Assembly (NCBI GenBank): GCA_036746315.1
Contig: DAIOEK010000029.1
Coordinates: 1 to 35,661, forward strand
Source of the DNA: DAIOEK01 sp036746315
Lineage (GTDB): Bacteria; Chloroflexota; Anaerolineae; Anaerolineales; Anaerolineaceae
Direction of reading: 5' to 3'
Length of the DNA: 35,661 bases
The notes beneath the pieces were generated by a model. That model did no database searches, was not told where the DNA came from, and saw nothing but the letters and a program-made list of their open reading frames with translations. This document shows, piece after piece, positions 15,573 through 23,898 of the stretch; the stretch's first letter is position 1, and each line of letters begins with the position of its first letter. A program made the position numbers and the translations under genes.

Positions 15573-15979
15573 CCAGGCTGATCTGTAAGCCGCGTTCTGT
15601 ACTCTGAGTGGGTATCCCGAAGGACTTCACCCAAAGCGGTATGCATCTATCTGGCTGACACGTTACCGTGCCAGTCTCATGCAGCCTACCCGGGATTACG
15701 GGAGACGAGCCATCTCCACCGGCGGACCGGTTGTATCCCTGCTTGGCCTTGCTCCGGAAGGGGGTTGCCTGGCCGCCCGTATTACTACAGACGCCGGTGG
15801 TCTCTTACACCACCTTTTCACCCTCACCACAACCCGGTTTCCCGGGCGGGCGGTTTATTTCTGTGGCCCTGTCCTGCACCTTACGGCGCACCGGGAATTA
15901 CCCGGCAACCTGCTCTCTGGAGCGCGGACTTTCCTCGGCTTTCTGCTTATATAGCCGCGCATACCCGACCAGCCTGACA
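15573..15979 (-). ncRNA. rnpB: RNase P RNA
   Basis: Catalytic RNA that trims the 5' leaders of pre-tRNAs. On the minus strand it opens with CAGGCTGGTC, which pairs with GATCAGCCTG at the 3' end to close helix P1 (plus 15967-15976 with 15574-15583). Universal core segments are present: GAGGAAAGTCCGCGCTCC near the 5' end and ACAGAACGCGGCTTAC near the 3' end. The length of about 405 nt fits the ancestral bacterial (A) type. The ends are set by P1 and may be off by several nt. The gene is convergent with cbiO. Open frames of up to 107 codons cross it, but they have no protein-like features. Confidence 0.95.
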
Positions 15980-16075
15980 TTTTTATCGTAACATGCGGAA
16001 ACCCAGCCGTCAATGTTTCCAAAGCAATCCTGGTACGAATCTGCAATTGGGCTGGAATAAAAATCAAGCCTGCGA

Positions 16076-16112
16076 TATAATTCTATATGACTATATAAAT
16101 AATATGGTCATA
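16076..16112 (+). promoter_or_regulatory. -10 box and dyad operator upstream of the TetR regulator
   Basis: TATAAT (16076-16081) is followed by an imperfect 27-bp dyad: TATGACTATAT (16086-16096) with ATATGGTCATA (16102-16112), one mismatch in 11 bp. It lies over the expected start of transcription, a standard place for TetR-family autorepression. The -35 region (TGGAAT, 16053-16058) is weak. Confidence 0.6.
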
Positions 16113-16128
16113 AAATAACAGGAGGGTT

Positions 16129-16776
16129 ATGCCAAGAGCTTTCACGGAAAATGAGAAAAAAATTATCATACAAGCCCTGATGGAGCAGGGCAAGAAGCAG
16201 TTTTCTGCTTACGGTCTGAAAAAGGCTAATGTGGAAGAGATTGCTCGGGCAGCCGGTATTTCCAAAGGCGCATTCTACCTGTTTTTTAACTCCAAAGAAG
16301 AACTCTTTTGGAAGATTGTCGAGCTGGTAGAGGATGAATTCCGGGTACATGCATTGGAATCCATACAAAAGTCGGATGGCGAACCGCGTGTCCGCTTGAC
16401 AAATGTGCTTATGGACATGTTTAACATTTGGCGCGAGATTCCTTTATTGCATTTCTTCAGCAATGCCGACTATCAGATCTTGCTGCGCGGTATGCCAGAT
16501 AGTACGATGGCGAAACATCTGCAAAGTGATATGAAGTTTATGTACACCATGTTTCGGCATTTGGCTGAAAACGGCATACAGATCAAAATTTCTCCAGAGA
16601 TATTCATGAACCTGATGTATGCCATGTTCCTGGTAACCTTGCATGGCGATGACCTGGGCGAAGGCGGATTGGAATCTGGCAAGATGGTGCTGCTGGAATT
16701 AATTGCAGCATATAGCCTGGGTGAAATATCTCTAGAGGCAATCGACCTGACTAAATTCGTCAAAGAACTGAGCTAG
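16129..16776 (+). CDS. TetR-family transcriptional regulator
   Basis: A 215-aa repressor with the TetR N-terminal helix-turn-helix (about residues 10-56; VEEIARAAGISKGAFYLFF is a near-consensus recognition segment) and a C-terminal ligand-binding helical domain (about 60-210) that shows no specific family. The ATG at 16129 follows AGGAGGG with very short spacing (2 nt). It ends 1 nt before the ABC transporter ATPase gene, so it heads a three-gene operon and most likely represses it through the dyad at 16086-16112. The ligand, probably a substrate of the exporter, cannot be named. Confidence 0.9.
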   Translation: MPRAFTENEKKIIIQALMEQGKKQFSAYGLKKANVEEIARAAGISKGAFYLFFNSKEELFWKIVELVEDEFRVHALESIQKSDGEPRVRLTNVLMDMFNIWREIPLLHFFSNADYQILLRGMPDSTMAKHLQSDMKFMYTMFRHLAENGIQIKISPEIFMNLMYAMFLVTLHGDDLGEGGLESGKMVLLELIAAYSLGEISLEAIDLTKFVKELS

Positions 16777-16777
16777 A

Positions 16778-17707
16778 ATGACTTATGCAATTGAAACACA
16801 AGGATTAGGAAAAACATACGGAAATCTTTCTGCTGTAAGCGAGCTAACACTTAAAGTGAAAGAAGGGGAAATATATGCTTTTTTAGGATTAAATGGGGCG
16901 GGAAAAACAACTACTATCCGCATGTTATTAGGGATGATACGCCCCACAGCAGGAATTGCCACCATGTTGGGTAAACAGATAAAACTGGGGAATACGGAGC
17001 CATGGGCTTCTGTCGGATATCTAGTGGAAACAACACATGCCTACCCGGAATTGACTGTAGCGGAAAATCTGGAGGTAGCTCGCCGGCTGCACCCAGGTGT
17101 TGACAAGGCTGCCATACGCAATGTAGTGGACTTGCTTTCTTTGGGTGAATATACCAACCGTAAAACCGGTACGCTTTCCCTGGGTAATGCGCAACGACTG
17201 GGTCTGGCCAAAGCGTTCCTGCACAAACCATCCGTCCTGATCCTGGATGAACCCGCCAATGGTCTTGACCCAGCCGGGATTGTGGAGGTGCGTGAAATTT
17301 TGCGCCAGTTTGCAAGTGAGGATGGTGTAACCATATTCATGTCCAGCCATATTCTTGGTGAAGTAAGCCGACTGGCAGATCGAGTTGGCATTATTCAGCA
17401 GGGAAAACTGATTCAAGAACTGGACCTGGATAGTCTGGAGAAAAATCGTAAACGGTCACTGAAGATACAAGTTCAGGATATCGAAAATTCGGTTGCGGTG
17501 CTACATGAAGCGGGGTTTAATGTGAATAAAATGCCTCATGACTGGTTGAGCCTCCATGATGCTTTATCAGTCGAACACCCAGAAACTATTACCGTGCTGT
17601 TAGTAAACGCCGGGCTTCCTCCTCTGCAGATCATTGTGAATGAAGAGGACCTTGAAGACTACTTCCTGCGTCTGGTGAGTCTCTCCAAAGGAGGAGGAAA
17701 TGACTGA
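16778..17707 (+). CDS. ABC transporter ATP-binding protein (drug/bacitracin exporter type)
   Basis: A 309-aa ATPase of the BcrA/CcmA-like export group (DrrA/YhaQ style). It has Walker A GLNGAGKT (37-44), Walker B VLILDEP (153-159), D-loop GLDP and switch H191 in SSHILGE. The signature is LSLGNAQR (133-140) instead of LSGGQ, a variation seen in this export group. Residues beyond 220 form the usual C-terminal extension of the group. It follows the TetR gene by 1 nt and overlaps the permease gene by 8 nt. It acts at the cytoplasmic face of the membrane; the substrate is unknown. Confidence 0.92.
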   Translation: MTYAIETQGLGKTYGNLSAVSELTLKVKEGEIYAFLGLNGAGKTTTIRMLLGMIRPTAGIATMLGKQIKLGNTEPWASVGYLVETTHAYPELTVAENLEVARRLHPGVDKAAIRNVVDLLSLGEYTNRKTGTLSLGNAQRLGLAKAFLHKPSVLILDEPANGLDPAGIVEVREILRQFASEDGVTIFMSSHILGEVSRLADRVGIIQQGKLIQELDLDSLEKNRKRSLKIQVQDIENSVAVLHEAGFNVNKMPHDWLSLHDALSVEHPETITVLLVNAGLPPLQIIVNEEDLEDYFLRLVSLSKGGGND

Positions 17708-18485
17708 TCTAAGGAACATTTTATGGATTGAGTTTAGAAAAATCTATCGTTCGAAGTTACTATTGTATTGTGGTATTGCCTTGACCTTGGTTCCATTAAT
17801 GTCGTCATTAATGATATTTATCTTTCAAAATCCAGATCTAGCCCGCAAGATGGGCATTATAAGTGCCAAGGCAAACTTGATGGGCGGAACTGCTGATTGG
17901 TCAACTTTTTTGGGCGTTATTTCCATGGGGTTGGCTATGGCTGGCATGTTTTTGTTCAGTTTGATCGAAAGCTGGATTTTTGGTAGAGAGTTTACTGAAG
18001 CGACGTTAAAAGATATGCTGGCAGTTCCCGTGCCTCGGTTAGCGATTGTTCTTGGAAAATTCATCGTGACAATGACAATTTGCTTTTTGTTCACACTTGA
18101 GGTGGTGATTTTTAGTGTCACAGCAGGTTTCATCTTAAAAATGCCCCCGGTTCCTCTGTCATTAATTTTGAACGGACTTTGGATAATCATCCTGACCGGT
18201 ATCATGGTAATTATGGCAAACATGCCTTTTGCTTTTCTAGCAAGTGTAGGAAAAGGATATCTGCTTCCTCTGGGAATAACAATGCTCCTGCTGCTTCTGG
18301 CAAATATTATTGCCGTGCTGGGTTGGGGAGACATCTTCCCCTGGACAATCCCAACACTTTTATCCGGACTGGGAGATCAGAACACCAAGGTGACGGCTGT
18401 CAGTTATGTCGTATTGCTAATTACTGCGGGGGCAGGTATTTTCGCCACGTACACGTGGTGGGTGAAAGCAGATCATCAACAATAA
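17700..18485 (+). CDS. ABC transporter permease (ABC-2 type)
   Basis: A 261-aa membrane protein with six predicted segments at about 20-42, 70-92, 120-145, 155-180, 188-208 and 232-253, and an N-terminal amphipathic helix (NILWIEFRKIYRSK), the ABC-2/BcrB-like plan. FGREFTEATLKDMLAVPVPR between segments 2 and 3 is the typical cytoplasmic coupling region of this group. AAAGGAGGAGG runs into the ATG, and the gene overlaps the ATPase by 8 nt. It pairs with that ATPase as an exporter under TetR control; the substrate cannot be deduced. Confidence 0.9.
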   Translation: MTDLRNILWIEFRKIYRSKLLLYCGIALTLVPLMSSLMIFIFQNPDLARKMGIISAKANLMGGTADWSTFLGVISMGLAMAGMFLFSLIESWIFGREFTEATLKDMLAVPVPRLAIVLGKFIVTMTICFLFTLEVVIFSVTAGFILKMPPVPLSLILNGLWIIILTGIMVIMANMPFAFLASVGKGYLLPLGITMLLLLLANIIAVLGWGDIFPWTIPTLLSGLGDQNTKVTAVSYVVLLITAGAGIFATYTWWVKADHQQ

Positions 18486-18510
18486 TTTAGAAAGTAATTC
18501 AGGCTTTGCA

Positions 18511-18539
18511 TTGACGATTTGATTCATATCGAGTAGAAT
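18511..18539 (+). promoter_or_regulatory. Promoter of rpsT
   Basis: TTGACG (18511-18516) and TAGAAT (18534-18539) are separated by 17 nt, giving a start of transcription about 33 nt before the rpsT start codon. Confidence 0.75.
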
Positions 18540-18578
18540 TACGCCTCGGTATTGTGAAAGATTGATCGGAGGACGAAA

Positions 18579-18845
18579 TTGGCTAATATTAAATCAGCTA
18601 TCAAGCGCAACAAACAGAACGAAAAAAAGCGCGTTGCAAATCGTGTTTATCGCGGCAGTGCCCGCACCTTTATTACCAGCGCCCGTAAAGCCATTGACAC
18701 TGGCACCGCCGAGGAAGCTCAGGTCGCAGTGTTACAGGCTGTGAGCGCACTGGATAAAGCTGCTGAAAAGGGTGTCATCCACAAGAACAACGCTGCCCGC
18801 CGCAAGAGCCGTCTGATGAAAAAACTGGCTGCCGAGAGCAAATAG
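18579..18845 (+). CDS. rpsT: 30S ribosomal protein S20, UUG start
   Basis: An 88-aa, very basic protein that binds 16S rRNA early in small-subunit assembly. The sequence (ANIKSAIKRNKQNEKKR at the N-terminus, IHKNNAARRKSRLMKKL at the C-terminus) is unmistakably S20. The start codon is TTG at 18579, with GGAGGA ending 7 nt upstream (18568-18573). No ATG occurs near the start, so UUG initiation is real. E. coli rpsT also starts with UUG and uses it in translational autoregulation. The gene is monocistronic, between its own promoter and a terminator. Confidence 0.97.
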   Translation: MANIKSAIKRNKQNEKKRVANRVYRGSARTFITSARKAIDTGTAEEAQVAVLQAVSALDKAAEKGVIHKNNAARRKSRLMKKLAAESK

Positions 18846-18872
18846 TCGTTGCCCTGATTCAGCAAAACCAAT

Positions 18873-18902
18873 AACAGAGAGCCTGAAGGTTCTCTGTTTT
18901 GC
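18873..18902 (+). terminator. Terminator of rpsT
   Basis: An 11-bp stem with one G-U pair (AACAGAGAGCC 18873-18883 with GGTTCTCTGTT 18888-18898) and a TGAA loop, running into TTTT. The rest of the gap to argS (to 19065) holds a TATAAT at 19040-19045, probably the argS -10 box. Confidence 0.88.
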
Positions 18903-19065
18903 TTTCCAGTCCGCTGGATGCAATTAATCTCCCACTGATCCCACAGATAACTTCGCAGGTTTTTTCGCAAAGTCCTCTTAACATCTCTATCTCAAGCGGG
19001 TTAACCTGAATCATATGATTATATTTCAGTCAATGCTGTTATAATTTTCCTCACGGAGGAAGCCC

Positions 19066-20835
19066 ATGAGTCTGTTTGCGCGAGAACAAGATACCCTCAA
19101 TGAACAGCTGAATGCTTTTTGTGAGCAGAAAGGTTTGCCGCGCATCCAATTCGCTTGGAATCCCATTCCATTTGCCGGACAGTGGGGAATTTCGACTTCT
19201 TTTTTTCAATTAGCTTCTCAGGCTGCACGCTTGCAGGAGGGCAAGCCCAACATCCCAGCGTTGGCTGGTCAGCTTGCTGACGAATTTGCCGCTTTCATCG
19301 GCGTACCAGATGGCTTTAGCAAAGTTGAGGCAATCAAAGGATATTTGAATCTCACCTTTGATCCAGCGCTTTACATTCAACGTGTGGTGGAGACCGTCCT
19401 GTCGCAAAATGTGGAATACGGAAAAGGCGATCCAACAGGCAAACAGATGATGGTGGAATATGCCCAGCTCAACACCCACAAGGCTTTTCATGTGGGACAT
19501 TTGCGTTGTGTGATCTTAGGAGCAAGCGTTGCCAGGATGCTGGAGTTTGCCGGAAACGAGGTTGTTCGCGCCAATTACATGGGTGATATTGGTGCGCATG
19601 TGATCAAATGGATGTGGAATTACCTGAAAAGGCATAATGGTGAAAAGCCGGAGCATGTTTCGATCCGCTGGATGGGTGACTTGTACGCCGAGGCGGATCA
19701 GATGGCGCACAGCGATCCCGATGCCGAATCAGAAATCAAAGCCCTATTCGCGCGTTGGGATGCCCGAGATCCGGAAGTGGTTGAGCTCTGGCAAAAAAGC
19801 CGGCAATGGTCGCTGGATGGTTTCAACGAGATGTTTAATTACCTGGGTGCCAGTTTCGATCGATATTATTTCCCCAGCGAGGAAGAGGCTGATGGCAAAC
19901 GCATGGTCGAGGATCTGATCAAGCGGGGCATTGCCATCGACGGTAGACCGGATGATGCGGTGATTGTCAAGCTGGACGATCTGTTAGGGGAGAAAAATGA
20001 GAAGTATCGCGTGCTGGTTGTCTTACGATCAGACGGCACCGCGTTGTATGCCACACAGGACCTTCCACTGGCGGTGAAGAAATTCAAAGAATACGACCTG
20101 GCGAAGTCGATCTATGTTATTGATGTGCGTCAGTCGCTTTATATGCAGCAAATCTATAAAACCCTTGAGATTGCAGGTTATTCTTGGGCGGATAAATGCT
20201 ATCATCTGGCATACGAGATTGTGAATCTGCCGGGAAATGTAACCATGAAATCACGTGAGGGGACTGTGGTGCTCCTCGAGGATTTGATCGGCGAAGCAGT
20301 GAAAAGAGCAATTGCAGTCGTTCAGGAGAAAAATCCGGGGTTGAGCCAGGCAGAGATGGATGAAATCGGAAATGCCGTTGCTTTGGGCGCCATCAAGTTT
20401 TCGATGCTCAATCGCGACAATACCAAAATTGTTACCTTTGATTGGGAAGAGGCGCTTAACTTCGACGGACAAGCGGCGCCATACATTCAATATGCCCATG
20501 TGCGTGCCAACAGCATTTTGCGAAAAAATCATTCCCGGATACCGCAGAAGTCGGAATATACCTATCCGCTGGAAGCCTCGGAAATCCAACTGATCGATCT
20601 GATAGCGCGATTTCCCAACGAAGTTCAACGCGCAGCAGCGGATATGAAACCGTTGTATATCACCAATTATTCATTTAAGCTTGCGCAAGCTTTCAATGAT
20701 TTTTATAATACATGTCCAGTAATGCAGGTCGATGAGCCGCAGAAATCTGCAAGACTGAGATTGGTGGCTGCTGCAAAGCAGACACTGGCAAACAGTTTGG
20801 CTTTATTGGGCATCACAGCCCCAGAAGCGATGTGA
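19066..20835 (+). CDS. argS: Arginyl-tRNA synthetase
   Basis: Charges tRNA-Arg; class I synthetase of 589 aa. The N-terminal tRNA-contacting domain (about 1-115) is followed by the catalytic Rossmann fold with the HIGH-type motif HVGH at 142-145. The later MKSREGTVVLLEDLI segment corresponds to the KMSKS loop, which is degenerate as in most ArgS. A C-terminal DALR anticodon-binding domain starts at about 475 (PYIQYAHVRANSILRK). GGAGGA precedes ATG 19066. VEYAQLNTHKAFHVGH differs from the common FSSPNIAKPFHVGH form, so this belongs to a less usual ArgS subgroup, but no key residue is missing. Confidence 0.95.
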   Translation: MSLFAREQDTLNEQLNAFCEQKGLPRIQFAWNPIPFAGQWGISTSFFQLASQAARLQEGKPNIPALAGQLADEFAAFIGVPDGFSKVEAIKGYLNLTFDPALYIQRVVETVLSQNVEYGKGDPTGKQMMVEYAQLNTHKAFHVGHLRCVILGASVARMLEFAGNEVVRANYMGDIGAHVIKWMWNYLKRHNGEKPEHVSIRWMGDLYAEADQMAHSDPDAESEIKALFARWDARDPEVVELWQKSRQWSLDGFNEMFNYLGASFDRYYFPSEEEADGKRMVEDLIKRGIAIDGRPDDAVIVKLDDLLGEKNEKYRVLVVLRSDGTALYATQDLPLAVKKFKEYDLAKSIYVIDVRQSLYMQQIYKTLEIAGYSWADKCYHLAYEIVNLPGNVTMKSREGTVVLLEDLIGEAVKRAIAVVQEKNPGLSQAEMDEIGNAVALGAIKFSMLNRDNTKIVTFDWEEALNFDGQAAPYIQYAHVRANSILRKNHSRIPQKSEYTYPLEASEIQLIDLIARFPNEVQRAAADMKPLYITNYSFKLAQAFNDFYNTCPVMQVDEPQKSARLRLVAAAKQTLANSLALLGITAPEAM

Positions 20836-20908
20836 AATTCAACGCTGCCGACCCGGGTTGACCATTTCTCCACCGGGACGGTTACCCTACACCTAAAGGA
20901 GAAACTGT

Positions 20909-22228
20909 ATGTCACCAATCAAAACCCTAATTATGGGCGCCGCCGGGCGCGATTTCCATAACTTCAATGTCTTTTACCGAGACAATAAAGACTATGAAGT
21001 TGTGGCTTTCACCGCTACTCAGATTCCCAATATCGAGGGACGCAAGTATCCTGCAGAGTTAGCCGGATCCTTGTATCCCAAGGGAATCCCCATTTTTCCT
21101 GAATCAGACCTGGTCAAGCTGATCAAGGAGTACAAGGTAGATCAGGTAGTGTTCGCTTACAGCGATGTGCCGCACGAATATGTGATGCACAAAGCTTCCA
21201 TTGTATTGGCGGCTGGCGCTGATTTCAGACTGATGGGCACCCGCCTGACCCAACTGAAAAGCTCCAAACCGGTTGTATCCGTGTGTGCTGTGCGCACCGG
21301 CTCCGGCAAATCGCAGACAACCCGCCGGGTCTCCCAGATTTTACGTGGAATGGGCTACAAGGTTGCTGCAATTCGCCATCCCATGCCTTATGGTGACCTG
21401 GTCAAACAAAGAGTGCAGCGTTTTGCCACTTATGCAGATCTGGACAAGCATGAATGCACCATCGAAGAGCGTGAGGAATACGAACCGCATCTGGATAACG
21501 GCGTGATCGTTTACGCGGGTGTGGATTATGAAGCCATTCTGCGCCAGGCTGAACAAGAAGTCGACATTGTACTCTGGGATGGCGGAAACAATGACTTTCC
21601 GTTCTACGTTTCAGATTTACAAATTGTGGTCGCCGACCCGCATCGCGCAGGGCATGAAAGCAAATATCATCCCGGTGAAACCAACGTTAGAGCCGCGGAT
21701 GTCTTTGTAATCAACAAGGTGGATACCGCCAATACCGAGAATATCCTGGAAGTCCGTGCTGCCTTGCACGCGATGAACCCGACCGCCATTGTGATTGAAG
21801 GCGCTTCACCTCTGTTTGTGGATGACCCGGATGCCATCCGTGGAAAACGGGTATTGGTCGTCGAAGATGGTCCGACCCTGACTCACGGTGAGATGAAATA
21901 TGGCGCCGGTTGGGTGGCAGCCCGTCGTTTTGGCGCCGCAGAAATTGTCGACCCGCGCCCGTTCGCAGTGGGTACGATCGCTGATACTTATCGCAAGTAC
22001 TCCGGTACCGGCCCCATCCTGCCGGCAATGGGTTACGGTGAGGAAATGACCAAAGATCTGGAGAAGACCATCGACCGCGCTGATGTAGACCTGGTTGTCA
22101 GCGCCACTCCCATCGATCTGAACCGCATTATCAAGGTCAAAAAACCGATGCAGCGGGTGCGTTACGAATTGCAGGAGATTGGTCAGCCGACCCTGGAAGA
22201 TATTCTCAAGAAAAAATTTGGAAAATAA
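20909..22228 (+). CDS. Cyclic 2,3-diphosphoglycerate synthetase-like P-loop NTPase
   Basis: 439 aa, resembling cyclic-2,3-diphosphoglycerate synthetase of thermophilic methanogens and its bacterial homologues. An N-terminal Rossmann-like domain (about 4-115; IMGAAGRDFHNFN) is followed by a P-loop NTPase domain with Walker A AVRTGSGKSQTTR (127-139), DIVLWDGGNNDFPF and NKVD, and a C-terminal part with a GYGEEMTKDLEKTI segment. In Methanothermus the enzyme cyclises 2,3-bisphosphoglycerate with ATP; in bacteria the role is not established. AAAGGAG precedes ATG 20909. It follows argS by 73 nt without a clear terminator and ends at a strong hairpin. It could be a GTPase with another substrate; the family call is firm, the reaction is not. 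Confidence 0.82.
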   Translation: MSPIKTLIMGAAGRDFHNFNVFYRDNKDYEVVAFTATQIPNIEGRKYPAELAGSLYPKGIPIFPESDLVKLIKEYKVDQVVFAYSDVPHEYVMHKASIVLAAGADFRLMGTRLTQLKSSKPVVSVCAVRTGSGKSQTTRRVSQILRGMGYKVAAIRHPMPYGDLVKQRVQRFATYADLDKHECTIEEREEYEPHLDNGVIVYAGVDYEAILRQAEQEVDIVLWDGGNNDFPFYVSDLQIVVADPHRAGHESKYHPGETNVRAADVFVINKVDTANTENILEVRAALHAMNPTAIVIEGASPLFVDDPDAIRGKRVLVVEDGPTLTHGEMKYGAGWVAARRFGAAEIVDPRPFAVGTIADTYRKYSGTGPILPAMGYGEEMTKDLEKTIDRADVDLVVSATPIDLNRIIKVKKPMQRVRYELQEIGQPTLEDILKKKFGK

Positions 22229-22240
22229 TAGATTGCTAGA

Positions 22241-22275
22241 AACAAAAAGACGGAATAAAATTCCGTCTTTTTGTT
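22241..22275. terminator. Strong bidirectional terminator
   Basis: A perfect 16-bp stem (22241-22256 with 22260-22275) and AAA loop. The arms begin with A-rich and end with T-rich runs, so it works as an intrinsic terminator in both directions, between the convergent P-loop NTPase and HD-GYP genes. Confidence 0.92.
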
Positions 22276-22378
22276 GTTTATGTGAATACTCAGTCTTCTC
22301 GTACGTTCGGGCATGGATCGCTTTTCAGGGATCACGGTCTGAACGACCGGAAGGTTCTGCGCAAAGTACAAGCAGAGT

Positions 22379-23680
22379 TTACGAATTAATCAAATGGATA
22401 AAATTATCTACAATTTGCGGATCAAAGAGTATTCCCTTTTGCTTTTCCAGGTAGCTGATTACGTCCGGCTCCAACCACGCGTGCCGATAGGGACGCTCAG
22501 AGAGAAGCGCATCGTACACATCGACGACGGCAAAAATCCTGGCTGGCAGCGGGATCGAATCCCCTGTGAGTCCTTGCGGATATCCGCTGCCGTCCCAGCG
22601 TTCATGGTGCCTGTAGGGGATTTCCAGACTGGGAGTGAGAAAAGGTATCTTCTCTATCATCCGCCGTGCGTTGGCCGGGTGGTGACGCATTATCTTCCAC
22701 TCATCTTCAGAAAGCGGTCCCGGCTTCAGGAGGATGCTATCCGGTACGCCAATTTTCCCTATATCATGGAGTAGTGCACCCCGGTAAATAGCCATACGCT
22801 GGTCAACGCTGAAGTGATACAGTTCTAACATGCGCATAGTCAAGCTAACTACTCGGCGGCTATGATCCGCTGTTTCATGCTCACGTAAATCCAGGGCATG
22901 CACCCAGCCTTCCAGTGTTTCTGCATATGCCTTTTCCAATTCCAAATGGGCAGCGTTTAAACGTTCTTCAGCCAGTATTCTGTCTGTAATATCCTGAACA
23001 GCACCGTAAATTCCGATAAGTCTGGTTTCCCCTGCATCCCAAATTGGATGTGCGAAAACCCTGACCCATGAAGTGTGGCCATCCTTTGCAATCGTTCGAA
23101 TCTCCGTTCTCACAATTTGATTCGAGCGAAGCTTTTCAATATCCTGCTCATCTTTTTCCCTATCCTCAGGGTATAAGGTTGTACGCCATCCGCCATGAGC
23201 GACATACTCGTCCTTCGAATATCCGGTAATTTTTTCAAAGGAGCCAGCCACCCACTGTAATATCAAGTTTCCGTTTTCATCAACCCTGGATGAAAACATG
23301 TAATCCGATGTTAGCGATGATAATAATTCATACCCTTCTTCTATCTCTGATAGCTTTTGGTTGAGGGAAGCTAAATGCTCGGTGCGCTCATTAACCTGTC
23401 TACGCAGCAGAAAATTCCAGAATAGCACCAAACCGAAGACCAGAATTATTCCACCAATTACAAAAGGCAGATAATGAGTCCAGGAGATGGTTTCCAATCT
23501 TTCCAGCCAGCGGTGCAGCAAGGGAGGATCAGCCTGGGAAGTTACATGCAGGGTGGCTAGAGCTTTAAATTGATCAAAATCACGGTAAATATAATTTCCA
23601 GAAAATAGCATGCAAAATACACCGTACCCATGACGGGAATTCATTCGTTCTGGAACTTTACTTCGATGCCCCAAGATCAT
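22379..23680 (-). CDS. PAS / HD-GYP signalling protein, probably N-terminally truncated
   Basis: A 433-aa predicted cyclic-di-GMP phosphodiesterase. Residues 71-92 form one membrane helix; a PAS domain spans about 118-235 with a PAC tail; the HD-GYP domain spans about 252-430 with HD at 305-306 (LLHDIGKIGVPD), HHERWDGSGYP at 358-368 and the DVYDALLSERPYR stretch. The first 70 residues have no signal peptide, although the positive charges after the helix place them outside. They end in a style seen after periplasmic substrate-binding domains of sensor proteins. This suggests that most of an N-terminal sensor domain is missing. A stop codon lies in frame about 21 codons upstream of ATG 23680. 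The true start (23680, 23644 or later) is uncertain. It is a tandem paralogue of the next gene. Confidence 0.85.
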   Translation of the reverse strand: MILGHRSKVPERMNSRHGYGVFCMLFSGNYIYRDFDQFKALATLHVTSQADPPLLHRWLERLETISWTHYLPFVIGGIILVFGLVLFWNFLLRRQVNERTEHLASLNQKLSEIEEGYELLSSLTSDYMFSSRVDENGNLILQWVAGSFEKITGYSKDEYVAHGGWRTTLYPEDREKDEQDIEKLRSNQIVRTEIRTIAKDGHTSWVRVFAHPIWDAGETRLIGIYGAVQDITDRILAEERLNAAHLELEKAYAETLEGWVHALDLREHETADHSRRVVSLTMRMLELYHFSVDQRMAIYRGALLHDIGKIGVPDSILLKPGPLSEDEWKIMRHHPANARRMIEKIPFLTPSLEIPYRHHERWDGSGYPQGLTGDSIPLPARIFAVVDVYDALLSERPYRHAWLEPDVISYLEKQKGILFDPQIVDNFIHLINS

Positions 23681-23898
23681 GAAATTATTTAACCACCAGA
23701 TCGAATTTGCCTGGCAAGGTATCTCTTTATTTTGTATATCTCACCGATGATGACAGGTGAATGAAATAGAAAATAGAAAGCTTTTATTTGCCAACCAATT
23801 CTCAAGGCAATATTGGATTAACTACCTTACCCATATTATCAGGCGTTTTATTTCTGAAAAACATAAATTCCTGATAAATCTTGCCAGTTTATCTGAAC

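Noticed and set aside
15668..15991. Overlapping open frames of 60-107 codons in 15668-16067
   Set aside because: They lie on RNase P RNA, are Pro/Arg-rich without any domain pattern, and have no ribosome sites.
22276..22378. Partial inverted repeat (CGTTC/GAACG) in 22308-22345
   Set aside because: Only 5 bp of clear pairing around a long loop; not convincing as a terminator or RNA.
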